Below are positions 1 through 6,307 of a stretch of DNA of 9,601 nt, in pieces. Under the pieces are notes generated by a model. The model was not told the DNA's origin. It did not search any database and worked only from the letters and a program-made list of their open reading frames with translations. Source of the stretch: an uncultured Flavobacterium sp. GTDB lineage: Bacteria > Bacteroidota > Bacteroidia > Flavobacteriales > Flavobacteriaceae. Where the stretch lies: NCBI RefSeq assembly GCF_946482535.1, contig NZ_CAMLRU010000104.1:1-9601 (forward strand), read 5' to 3'. Made by a program: the position numbers and the translations under genes. The first letter of the stretch is position 1. Every line of letters starts with the position of its first letter.

Positions 1-1
1 A

Positions 2-85
2 GGAGAGGTGCCGGAGTGGTAACGGAGCAGATTGCTAATCTGTCGACGGGTAACCGTCGCCAGGGTTCGAGTCCCTGTCTCTCCG
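2..85 (+). tRNA. tRNA-Ser (anticodon GCU)
   Basis: A complete class II tRNA can be folded by eye. The acceptor stem is 2-8 with 78-84 (one G-U pair). The anticodon loop is 32-38 with GCT at 34-36, which reads AGC and AGU. A long variable arm, diagnostic for serine, has a 6-bp stem at 44-49 with 54-59. The T arm is 61-77 with loop TTCGAGT. The discriminator is G85 and no CCA is encoded. It is the first of three closely spaced tRNA genes that are probably one transcript; any promoter lies outside the window. Confidence 0.97.
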
Positions 86-98
86 CTTTTTTTGCTTT

Positions 99-173
99 CG
101 GGGTGTAGCGTAGCCCGGTTATCGCGCCTGGTTTGGGACCAGGAGGTCGCAGGTTCGAATCCTGCCACCCCGA
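99..173 (+). tRNA. tRNA-Pro (anticodon UGG)
   Basis: The acceptor stem CGGGGTG (99-105) pairs perfectly with 166-172. The anticodon stem CCTGG/CCAGG closes a 7-nt loop at 132-138 with anticodon TGG at 134-136. The T arm carries TTCGAAT, the discriminator is A173 and CCA is not encoded. The gene lies 13 nt after tRNA-Ser. A U34 anticodon of this kind can read most or all proline codons. Confidence 0.97.
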
Positions 174-200
174 CAATTTTCAAGATATTTTTTTTAGCAT

Positions 201-274
201 GGTTCCATAGCTCAGCTGGATAGAGCAACTGCCTTCTAAGCAGTAGGTCGAAGGTTCGAATCCTTCTGGGATCA
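201..274 (+). tRNA. tRNA-Arg (anticodon UCU)
   Basis: The acceptor stem GGTTCCA (201-207) pairs with TGGGATC (267-273), with two G-U wobbles. The anticodon stem ACTGC/GCAGT (228-232, 240-244) closes loop 233-239 with TCT at 235-237, reading AGA and AGG. The T loop is TTCGAAT, the discriminator is A274 and CCA is not encoded. It is the last gene of the Ser-Pro-Arg cluster and is followed at once by a long terminator-like hairpin. Confidence 0.96.
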
Positions 275-279
275 CGAAT

Positions 280-343
280 AAAACAAAAAACCAAAATAAA
301 AAATCCAAGTTTACTTGAGTTTTTTATTTTGGTTTTTTGTTTT
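280..343 (+). terminator. Very long A/T hairpin, terminator of the tRNA cluster
   Basis: Positions 280-303 are exactly complementary to 320-343 (24 bp, with A-runs on the left arm and T-runs on the right). The stem continues inward as CAAG(306-309)/CTTG(314-317) around a TTTA loop, so nearly 30 bp can pair. It begins 6 nt after tRNA-Arg and ends in T-rich sequence, as an intrinsic terminator should. The two arms are mirror A/T runs, so it could also work for transcription from the other side. The right arm and the core belong to the first copy of the direct repeat described next. Confidence 0.8.
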
Positions 344-384
344 TCAAAGCGGAGCTTTGAAGGCTATTGCGCAGCAAAATCCTT
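302..384. repeat. Direct repeat, copy 1 (83 bp)
   Basis: This segment recurs at 396-490 with a 94-bp period. It starts AATCCAAGTTTACTTGAG and ends GCAGCAAAATCCTT. Inside are a T-rich tract, a perfect 8-bp hairpin TTCAAAGC-GGA-GCTTTGAA at 343-361, and a second small hairpin TTGC-GCA-GCAA at 367-377. Two adjacent small hairpins in an intergenic repeat recall REP or BIME elements of other bacteria, but I cannot name a known family. No convincing reading frame crosses it. Confidence 0.85.
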
Positions 385-395
385 TAATTTGTATT

Positions 396-490
396 AATCC
401 AAGTTTACTTGAGTTTTTTATTTTGGTTTTTGTTTTTCAATCCCGAAGCTTAGGGAGGAGCTTTGAAGGCTCTTGCGCAGCAAAATCCTT
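396..490. repeat. Direct repeat, copy 2 (95 bp), with palindrome insertion
   Basis: It is nearly identical to 302-384. There are three differences: one T is lost from the T-run, AGC of the first hairpin is replaced by a 16-nt near-palindrome (441-456, TCCCGAAGCTTAGGGA), and one base changes before the TTGC-GCA-GCAA hairpin (473-483). The A-rich left arm that makes copy 1 a terminator hairpin is missing here. Positions 491-627 downstream hold only AT-rich sequence up to the stop codon of the kinase gene; I see no gene or strong structure there. Confidence 0.85.
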
Positions 491-627
491 CTGTAATCAA
501 TTCTTTAGCGATGAATTCTAAAATGATTTAGAGTTTATTTAAAATAGATTTGTTTCATTGTAATATGAAAAATTATATCAATAAAATTGCAATAAAAAAT
601 CTAAATTTAATATTGATTTTCAACTTT

Positions 628-2163
628 TTATAAGATGTCATCGGTTTTATTATAATAATAAAATGCCAGCTTATAATTTAATTCTGTTGGAATGAATGGT
701 TTAGTTACGTAGCTGTTGGCACCAACTTGGAGTGCTTTATCAAGATTTAAGTAAGAGGTAGAGGCTGTTAAAGCGATAATTGGAATTTTAGCATCTATTA
801 ATCGCAACTTTGCAATTGCTTCATAGCCGTCCATAATAGGCATAGATAAATCCATCAAAATGGCATCATAATTACTTCTGTTGAATTTTTCTAGAGCAAT
901 TAGTCCATTCTGCGCAATATCAACTTTTACTTTCCATTGTTGCAAAATTCGTTCTGCTACCTTAATGTTTATAAGGTTGTCTTCAACAAGAAGAACCCTC
1001 ATGTCCTCGAGCATTTGAATCTCTCTGTCATGAAAATGACTATTTACAGTTTGATTGTCACTGTTTGGAATTGGCATGTTTAGAACAAAATTGAAATTAG
1101 CACCTTTACCTAATTCACTTGAAATTTCAATTTTTGATTGAAAAAGTTGCAATAAATTTTTAATAATTACCAAGCCTAAACCGCTCCCGCCATACTCTCG
1201 AGAAATAGAAGAATCGTATTGAGAGAATTTTTGAAATATTGAAGAAAATTTAATTAAATCAATACCAATTCCATTGTCGATTACTTCAGATTTAAAAATA
1301 ATATTTTCTTCATTTTTTTCAAGTGTTGTAATTTTAAATTCAATTTTTCCGTTTTTGGTGAACTTTATTGCATTGGAAAGTAGATTAGTGATGATTTGAC
1401 TAATTCTCAGTGGATCTCCAATTACATTAGGCGTAAATTTTGTATCAACTGTAAGTGTAATAGTGTTGTTGTTTTGCTTTGCATTAGCCTCTAAAGATTT
1501 AATGATGTCATTGACTAATTCCAAATAATCAAATGAAATATGGTCTAGTATAATTTTTCCATTTTCAATTTTATTATAGTCAAGGATATTATTTATAAGA
1601 TGCAAAAGATTTTGAGATGATTTTTTTAAAAGCTCTAAATTATTCTGGATACTTGATAAATCATTTTGATTTTCCATTATATAGGAGAGTCCGATAATTG
1701 CATTCAGTGGAGTTCTGATTTCATGACTCATCACAGATAAAAAATCAGACTTCGCTTCGTTTGCTTTTTCTGCGGCTAACTTCGCTTCGAATAACTCTTT
1801 TTCATGTTTTTTCTTAAACTCAATTTCATCTTTTAAAATTTTGAATAAATCGTCGGAATTACTTTCTGTATCTAAAGACAAAGAATTAATATCATCCAAT
1901 TGTTTGATGGCCTCAAATAATTTTGTTACGATTCCTGTATTCTTATTTAATTCTTCCTTTAGCTTGTTGTTTATCTTGTTGTATTCAATATCATTTAATC
2001 GAATAGATTTTTCAACCAATTCGGCATCTTTTTCATAACTTAAATAACTTTGGTTGATGATATCGATAAACTTGTAAAGAGATGGTCTTTGTTCTAAAAT
2101 TTCATCATCAATATATTTCTTTACTTGTCTGCCAAAATAGCTATGTAGTTTTTCGATTAACAT
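628..2163 (-). CDS. Soluble hybrid histidine kinase with C-terminal receiver (NahK/VpsS-like partner of a FIST sensor)
   Basis: This 511-residue protein has no signal peptide or membrane segment, so it is probably cytosolic. Residues 1-75 are charged and helical, and 105-140 look like a coiled coil leading into HisKA. The H box SHEIRTP contains the predicted phospho-acceptor His147. The HATPase domain follows, with N box (Asn264), G1 DNGIGI (296-301) and G2 GGSGLG (325-330). A receiver domain occupies about 388-505, with acidic pocket Glu394/Asp395, phospho-acceptor Asp438, Thr466 and Lys488. All key residues are present. There is no PAS, GAF or periplasmic sensor domain and no output domain. 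The start lies 6 bp after the FIST gene's stop, so the two are surely co-transcribed and perhaps translationally coupled. I infer that the FIST protein supplies the signal and that phosphate leaves through an HPt protein or response regulator encoded elsewhere. No clear terminator follows. Confidence 0.93.
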   Translation of the reverse strand: MLIEKLHSYFGRQVKKYIDDEILEQRPSLYKFIDIINQSYLSYEKDAELVEKSIRLNDIEYNKINNKLKEELNKNTGIVTKLFEAIKQLDDINSLSLDTESNSDDLFKILKDEIEFKKKHEKELFEAKLAAEKANEAKSDFLSVMSHEIRTPLNAIIGLSYIMENQNDLSSIQNNLELLKKSSQNLLHLINNILDYNKIENGKIILDHISFDYLELVNDIIKSLEANAKQNNNTITLTVDTKFTPNVIGDPLRISQIITNLLSNAIKFTKNGKIEFKITTLEKNEENIIFKSEVIDNGIGIDLIKFSSIFQKFSQYDSSISREYGGSGLGLVIIKNLLQLFQSKIEISSELGKGANFNFVLNMPIPNSDNQTVNSHFHDREIQMLEDMRVLLVEDNLINIKVAERILQQWKVKVDIAQNGLIALEKFNRSNYDAILMDLSMPIMDGYEAIAKLRLIDAKIPIIALTASTSYLNLDKALQVGANSYVTKPFIPTELNYKLAFYYYNKTDDIL

Positions 2164-2169
2164 ATAAGA

Positions 2170-3312
2170 TTACAATTCATGGATACTGGTAATTGAAATA
2201 GTTTGATTGTGTAATTCACATGGCTTATGTCTTACTACCGGGGAAATTTCGCCATACGAATAAAACCCAAAAAGAAAAGTATTGTTTCCAAAGACTTCTT
2301 TAACAATTTCTATTTCCTCCTCAATTCTGTTCTCCAATACAACTTTTCTACCAACGCAACTAACAATCATTACTAATTCAGGGTTACTATATCCGTTTGC
2401 AATTGAGGCATTAGACGCATTATATGAAGCATCTATAAGTTTATCAAAATTACCCTTCATTAGTTTAACAGTAGCTCCCTGAGGAATGTTGCCCGCAAAA
2501 GTCATTGATTTTTCTTGCTCATCGATTGATAAAATAGTTCTGACAACCGGAGAAGCATACTCATTTTCTCTCATTGATAAAGGAAAATATAATGCAGAAC
2601 CGGGTAAATCATCCGCATATTTTCCGAGATATTCTTTGTATAAATCTAATGCATAATCGTCTCCAATTTTATAAAGTACGTTTTTATCTGATAGCGTCAC
2701 CTCTCTTTCAGGGCCAAAATCAGTCCATCCACCCTCACAACCAAAACCAAATTTTATGTTATTTCCATAGAAAGCGATCAAAGCTATTTCACCCTCTTTT
2801 GGATTTTCATTAACGCCCACTATTGTTTTTCTGAAATTTAAAGCATCACCGGCCATACCACCAAAAATCGGAATCTTAGACTCTGTAGCTTTGGTAAGTT
2901 CTGTAATTAGTTCTGTTCCGTTTCCATAGGTGCCTTCTGATAAGACCATCAATGAATTCAAATCATCACTTACAATTTCACGAATTATTTGAGGGCTAAG
3001 TTGATCTAAATTTTGTTTTTCCAACAAATTATAGTTTAATATTCTGAATTCTGTTTTTTCAAACTCGATTGCTGTAGCCACAAGATTTATTTCACCACCA
3101 ATATCATTACTAACTTGACCAGCAGAAGAACAAATCACAATGTCTGCATTAGAATATTGTTGTTTAAGAATTTTATAAAAATCTAATGATTCCAGCATTT
3201 CTCTTTCTCCAAAGGCAATTACTAATTGAGCTGAATCAGCATTAAATGATGTGGAAGTTTTAGCTATATGAATTCTGGATGATTCATTAATTAAGACCTG
3301 TTGAATTTTCAT
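2170..3312 (-). CDS. FIST-domain sensor protein (FIST_N + FIST_C), NosP-like
   Basis: This 380-residue soluble protein, without signal peptide, shows FIST_N at about 25-200 and FIST_C at about 215-365. Recognisable family motifs are CSSAGQV (61-67), FGGMAGD (150-156), FYSYGEISP (350-358) and ELHNQT (366-371). Length and domain order match full-length bacterial FIST proteins. In Pseudomonas, Vibrio and Legionella, FIST proteins named NosP bind heme, sense nitric oxide and control a hybrid kinase encoded beside them; that is family knowledge, not visible here. The adjacent kinase without a sensor domain supports the same role. Candidate heme-ligating histidines are His15, His362, His368 and His378; I cannot say which, and heme binding is unproven. 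The alternative is a sensor of small ligands such as amino acids, the original proposal for FIST. The ATG at 3312 is chosen because it gives a typical N-terminus. No TAnnTTTG box was found upstream. Confidence 0.9.
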   Translation of the reverse strand: MKIQQVLINESSRIHIAKTSTSFNADSAQLVIAFGEREMLESLDFYKILKQQYSNADIVICSSAGQVSNDIGGEINLVATAIEFEKTEFRILNYNLLEKQNLDQLSPQIIREIVSDDLNSLMVLSEGTYGNGTELITELTKATESKIPIFGGMAGDALNFRKTIVGVNENPKEGEIALIAFYGNNIKFGFGCEGGWTDFGPEREVTLSDKNVLYKIGDDYALDLYKEYLGKYADDLPGSALYFPLSMRENEYASPVVRTILSIDEQEKSMTFAGNIPQGATVKLMKGNFDKLIDASYNASNASIANGYSNPELVMIVSCVGRKVVLENRIEEEIEIVKEVFGNNTFLFGFYSYGEISPVVRHKPCELHNQTISITSIHEL

Positions 3313-3586
3313 AATAGACTTAATTTATTAGTAATAAATATCTGGTTTGTCTAGTCTAATCTATTATAAATTGTTAATTTAAATATAATTTATTAAGGTC
3401 TTATTAGATGGAAGGTAGGAATGTTTTAGATAAACGGTTTTTTTATGTAGGATATTACATTTTTTTTTAAATTATTCAACTCGTTTTTTCAAATAAATGG
3501 AATAATTATTTCTTACGAAATTTTTTAAAAGATGAATTGGTTGATTTGAAATGAAGTTACCGAGTTGGAATCCTATTGAGGGAATA
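3313..3586. other. Intergenic region upstream of the FIST operon
   Basis: This 274-bp AT-rich stretch lies between two - strand genes. It should hold the 3' end of the DUF3810 transcript and the promoter of the FIST/kinase operon. I see no consensus Bacteroidota promoter on the - strand and no strong terminator; ATTTC-GTAA-GAAAT near 3510 is only a short weak stem. The one tidy structure is a perfect inverted repeat TTATTA-G-TAATAA at 3325-3337, 12 bp before the FIST start codon, which could be an operator or chance in AT-rich DNA. No open frame of note crosses the region. Confidence 0.6.
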
Positions 3587-4648
3587 CTATTTTATATCCT
3601 TTTCTTTGTAATAATTCACCAATAAATCTACAAACTTACTGTAGCTGTCAATACCGTCTTCTTGTTGGTTTGATTTTAAGTATTGGTCATAAAAGGCGTG
3701 GAATGCCTTGTCGATTATAGTGTCATATTGTTTCCAGAACTGTTCGCTTTCTTTATAGTTTTCCAGAATCCCCGGATTGATTTTGGCTTTTAAACGATTG
3801 AATTCTTTTTCGTTTTTCAGGCCTATATTTGACATGCAATATCTTAGTGCGCTGGATAGGGCTGCATATTGAAAATACAAATCATCATTTTTGATTCCGG
3901 CCATAAAACCTATAAAATTGCATTCGCTTTCACTGCCGAAACCTATTTGGTGTGCCATTTCGTGACAAACCACATTTGGGAAACCATACATAGGCAATTT
4001 ATTATTGACCTGTGCTTCATTGGTAAACGGATTCAAATAACCGCCGAATCCCATATAAGTTAAAGGTAAACTCATCAATGATGTTTTTCGGCTTGGGATT
4101 TCGTATTTGAAAACCGGATATTGTTTGGCTAAATTATCATAACCATTTTGTGTCAACTTGAAAATGCTGTCTTGCGAATAAGGATTAACTACTTTCTTTG
4201 CGCTGTCTTGGGTTATGGCAAATTGTACTTCGTTAGTTTTGACAATCAATTTTTCGGTAAAGACCACCAAATCTGTTTCAGAGTATTCTCGTTTGATGTT
4301 CATCTTTTCGAAAAGCGGTACACGGTAATAATTGAATGCCCATAAGAAATGAAAAATAAAATAAGCGACAGAAATAAAGCTTAAAGTGGCCCAAATCTTG
4401 TCTTTCCAATGCAATTTTCGATTCTTATAAAACCAGTAGATACAATAGACGATAACAATTCCGTAAAGAATATCACCAACCGAAAAGGGAATTTTTCCCA
4501 ATAAAATTCTCGACAAATGTGAAATCCAAACATACAAGCCATTACTGTAAAAACGTTCAACCGTTTCAGGGAAAAAGGCTAATACTTTCAGAAAGATTAT
4601 CTGAATCAATAAAAAAAAGGGAAGAATGTATTTGCGTTTCAAAGTCAA
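3587..4648 (-). CDS. DUF3810 membrane protein with HExxH metallopeptidase motif
   Basis: This 353-residue protein has three N-terminal hydrophobic segments (about 8-26, 55-75 and 86-106). Lys/Arg residues at 4-6 and in 75-84 place those parts inside, so residues from about 107 onward should lie in the periplasm. That domain carries HEMAH at 229-233 followed by GFGSESECNF, i.e. HExxH plus Glu240/Glu242 as a possible third ligand, as in gluzincin-type zinc peptidases. The pattern is characteristic of the DUF3810 family; substrate and activity are unknown to me. No ATG exists near the start. The frame opens with TTG at 4648 and a second TTG at 4642; the latter would give MKRKYILPFF, which looks more like a natural membrane-protein start. 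The gene diverges from pepD across about 93 bp. Family assignment is firm; enzymatic function is inference. Confidence 0.88.
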   Translation of the reverse strand: MTLKRKYILPFFLLIQIIFLKVLAFFPETVERFYSNGLYVWISHLSRILLGKIPFSVGDILYGIVIVYCIYWFYKNRKLHWKDKIWATLSFISVAYFIFHFLWAFNYYRVPLFEKMNIKREYSETDLVVFTEKLIVKTNEVQFAITQDSAKKVVNPYSQDSIFKLTQNGYDNLAKQYPVFKYEIPSRKTSLMSLPLTYMGFGGYLNPFTNEAQVNNKLPMYGFPNVVCHEMAHQIGFGSESECNFIGFMAGIKNDDLYFQYAALSSALRYCMSNIGLKNEKEFNRLKAKINPGILENYKESEQFWKQYDTIIDKAFHAFYDQYLKSNQQEDGIDSYSKFVDLLVNYYKEKDIK

Positions 4649-4652
4649 TTTT

Positions 4653-4660
4653 AAAATGTA
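4653..4660 (-). promoter_or_regulatory. Possible -7 element for the DUF3810 gene
   Basis: On the - strand this reads TACATTTT, matching TAnnTTTG at all but the last base. A TTG triplet lies 16 nt upstream of it, near the expected -33 distance. If used, transcription would begin within a few bases of the TTG start codon, giving an almost leaderless mRNA. The match is imperfect and the region is AT-rich, so this is a weak call. Confidence 0.3.
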
Positions 4661-4693
4661 AATATAATCACAATATCAATTTAGAAAGTAATT

Positions 4694-4709
4694 TAACTTT
4701 GTAACTTTG
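4694..4709 (+). promoter_or_regulatory. Tandem TAACTTTG -7 elements upstream of pepD
   Basis: TAACTTTG occurs twice back to back (4694-4701 and 4702-4709). Each copy matches the Bacteroidota -7 consensus TAnnTTTG exactly. They lie 32-48 nt before the pepD ATG, which suits a short leader. I see no clear TTG -33 element at the usual distance from either copy. No Shine-Dalgarno sequence precedes the ATG; the leader is A-rich instead, as is common in this phylum. Confidence 0.65.
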
Positions 4710-4741
4710 CTCCTTTGGAAAACTAAACAAACTAAAATATA

Positions 4742-6205
4742 ATGAGCCAAGACATCAGAAACCTTGAACCCAAAGCCCTTTGGAACAAGTTTGCCGATTT
4801 AAATGCAGTACCGCGTCCGTCTAAAAAAGAGGAGCGCGTAATTGAATTCATGAAAAACTTCGGAAACAGTTTGGGATTGGAAACTTTTGAAGACGACATC
4901 CGAAATGTCATCATTCGCAAACCGGCCACTCCGGGCATGGAAAACCGTAAAACCGTTGTGCTGCAAGGCCATTTAGATATGGTGCATCAAAAAAACAATG
5001 ATACCGATTTCGACTTTTTAACGCAAGGTATTGACATGTATGTAGATGGGGATTGGGTGCGTGCCAAAGGAACAACACTTGGTGCTGACAACGGTTTAGG
5101 CGTGGCGGCCATTATGGCGGTTTTGGAAAGCAAAGACATTCCGCATCCTGCGATTGACGCCCTTTTTACTATTGATGAAGAAACCGGAATGACCGGTGCG
5201 TTGAACTTAAAAGGCGGTATTTTAAAAGGTGAAATATTGTTGAATTTAGATACCGAAGAAGATGATGAAATCGACATCGGTTGTGCCGGTGGTATTGATG
5301 TTACGGCGACCAGAAATTATGCTGAAGAAGCAACGCCCGAAGGTTCGGTAGGCTATACCATTACCGTAAAAGGTTTGAATGGCGGACATTCCGGAATGGA
5401 TATCAACAAAGGTTTGGGGAATGCCAATAAGATTATGAACCGTTTATTGTTTGACGGATTTGAGAATTTCGGATTGCAAATAGCCGAAATCAACGGTGGT
5501 AGTTTACGCAATGCGATTCCGCGTGAAAGTGTTGCTAAAGTAATTGTGGCCGGTATGTATGACGAAGCCTTTGTATTTGACATGCAGGAAATCATCAATG
5601 ATATCAAAACCGAATACAAAACGATGGAGCCAAACTTGACCATCGAAATTGTAAAAAGCGATTTGCCTTTGAAAGTAATGGATTTAGGCGTTCAAGAAGG
5701 TTTGTTGCGTTCGATTTATGCTGCTCATAATGGCGTTTATCGCATGAGTGCTGATATGGTAGATTTGGTAGAAACTTCAAATAATATTGCTCGTGTGATT
5801 GTCAAAGACGGTCAGATTTCGATTCAAAACTTAACCCGTTCTTCGGTGGAAACTTCTAAAATGGATTTGGCGAACGGTTTGCGTTCGGCTTACGAATTGT
5901 TTGGTTGCGAAGTAGAATTTGGCGGAAGCTACCCGGGTTGGACACCGAATGTGAACTCAGAAATCTTAGACGTTTTGGTCAATATTTATGAAAAGCAAAA
6001 CGGAAGCAAACCTAATGTGGTAGCTTGTCATGCCGGATTAGAATGTGGTATTTTAGGAACGAATTATCCGGGCATGGATATGATTTCTTTCGGACCAACG
6101 ATTCACGGTGCGCACAGTCCGGATGAAAGAGCTTCGATTAAGTCGTCTCAAAAGTTCTGGAAGTTTTTCTTAGAGATTTTAGCTAATATTCCAAGCAAAA
6201 ATTAG
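4742..6205 (+). CDS. pepD: Cytosol nonspecific dipeptidase PepD (aminoacyl-histidine dipeptidase, peptidase family M20C)
   Basis: This 487-residue cytosolic zinc peptidase cleaves a broad range of dipeptides, including Xaa-His such as carnosine, and recycles peptides to amino acids. The M20 catalytic domain is split by a lid/dimerisation insert. GHLDMVHQ gives metal ligand His77 and catalytic Asp79. GADNGLG gives bridging Asp116. DEETGMTGA gives catalytic Glu146 and metal ligand Glu147. LNLDTEE gives Asp170, and GPTIHGAHSP gives His458. From memory, each sits exactly three residues earlier than in the Vibrio alginolyticus PepD numbering (80, 82, 119, 149, 150, 173, 461), so the enzyme should be active. 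The lid motif GGHSGMDI (214-221) is also present. Length is normal for the family. It has its own -7 elements and a downstream terminator, so it is probably monocistronic. The G+C level appears higher than in the kinase operon, as expected of a well-expressed core gene. Confidence 0.97.
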   Translation: MSQDIRNLEPKALWNKFADLNAVPRPSKKEERVIEFMKNFGNSLGLETFEDDIRNVIIRKPATPGMENRKTVVLQGHLDMVHQKNNDTDFDFLTQGIDMYVDGDWVRAKGTTLGADNGLGVAAIMAVLESKDIPHPAIDALFTIDEETGMTGALNLKGGILKGEILLNLDTEEDDEIDIGCAGGIDVTATRNYAEEATPEGSVGYTITVKGLNGGHSGMDINKGLGNANKIMNRLLFDGFENFGLQIAEINGGSLRNAIPRESVAKVIVAGMYDEAFVFDMQEIINDIKTEYKTMEPNLTIEIVKSDLPLKVMDLGVQEGLLRSIYAAHNGVYRMSADMVDLVETSNNIARVIVKDGQISIQNLTRSSVETSKMDLANGLRSAYELFGCEVEFGGSYPGWTPNVNSEILDVLVNIYEKQNGSKPNVVACHAGLECGILGTNYPGMDMISFGPTIHGAHSPDERASIKSSQKFWKFFLEILANIPSKN

Positions 6206-6232
6206 ATTTTTAAACTTTTGAATAGATTATAG

Positions 6233-6268
6233 AAACCCGTTCCGTAATGAGCGGGTTTTAGTTTTTTG
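6233..6268 (+). terminator. Rho-independent terminator of pepD
   Basis: The stem AAACCCG (6233-6239) pairs with CGGGTTT (6252-6258) around a 12-nt loop and is followed by TTTTAGTTTTTTG. It starts 27 nt after the pepD stop codon. Its T-tract merges with the putative -33 TTG of the next gene, so the terminator and the next promoter are packed end to end. Confidence 0.8.
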
Positions 6269-6293
6269 TTAGCCCAATTGATTGTTATCTTTG
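6266..6293 (+). promoter_or_regulatory. Bacteroidota-type promoter of the DUF983 gene
   Basis: A TTG at 6266-6268 lies 17 nt upstream of TATCTTTG at 6286-6293, an exact match to the TAnnTTTG -7 consensus. The ATG follows 14 nt after the -7 box, so the leader is only about 8-10 nt. This is the best-formed promoter in the window. It fits the organism assignment and shows that the DUF983 gene is transcribed separately from pepD. Confidence 0.7.
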
Positions 6294-6307
6294 CCCAAAA
6301 ATAAATC

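Noticed and set aside
32..223. Small + strand open frame across the tRNA cluster
   Set aside because: It runs through well-folded tRNA-Ser and tRNA-Pro genes; its apparent peptide is only tRNA sequence read as codons.
302..490. CRISPR-like array
   Set aside because: There are only two copies of about 90 bp, almost contiguous, with no unique spacers of regular length and no cas genes.
315..521. Small + strand open frame in the repeat region
   Set aside because: It covers both repeat copies and T-rich tracts; the Phe-rich peptide reflects T-runs and there is no supporting start context.
596..620. Terminator for the kinase operon on the - strand
   Set aside because: AAAATC/GATTTT can pair, but the stem is six weak pairs with a 13-nt loop in AT-rich DNA; not convincing.
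2170..3312. A possible heme-ligand assignment for the FIST protein
   Set aside because: His368 in the conserved LHNQT motif is tempting, but I cannot recall a verified ligand position, so no residue is named.
4987..5643. Two 96-codon frames on the - strand inside pepD
   Set aside because: They lie opposite a strongly conserved coding sequence and their Ser/Pro/Ile-rich peptides look like antisense translations.
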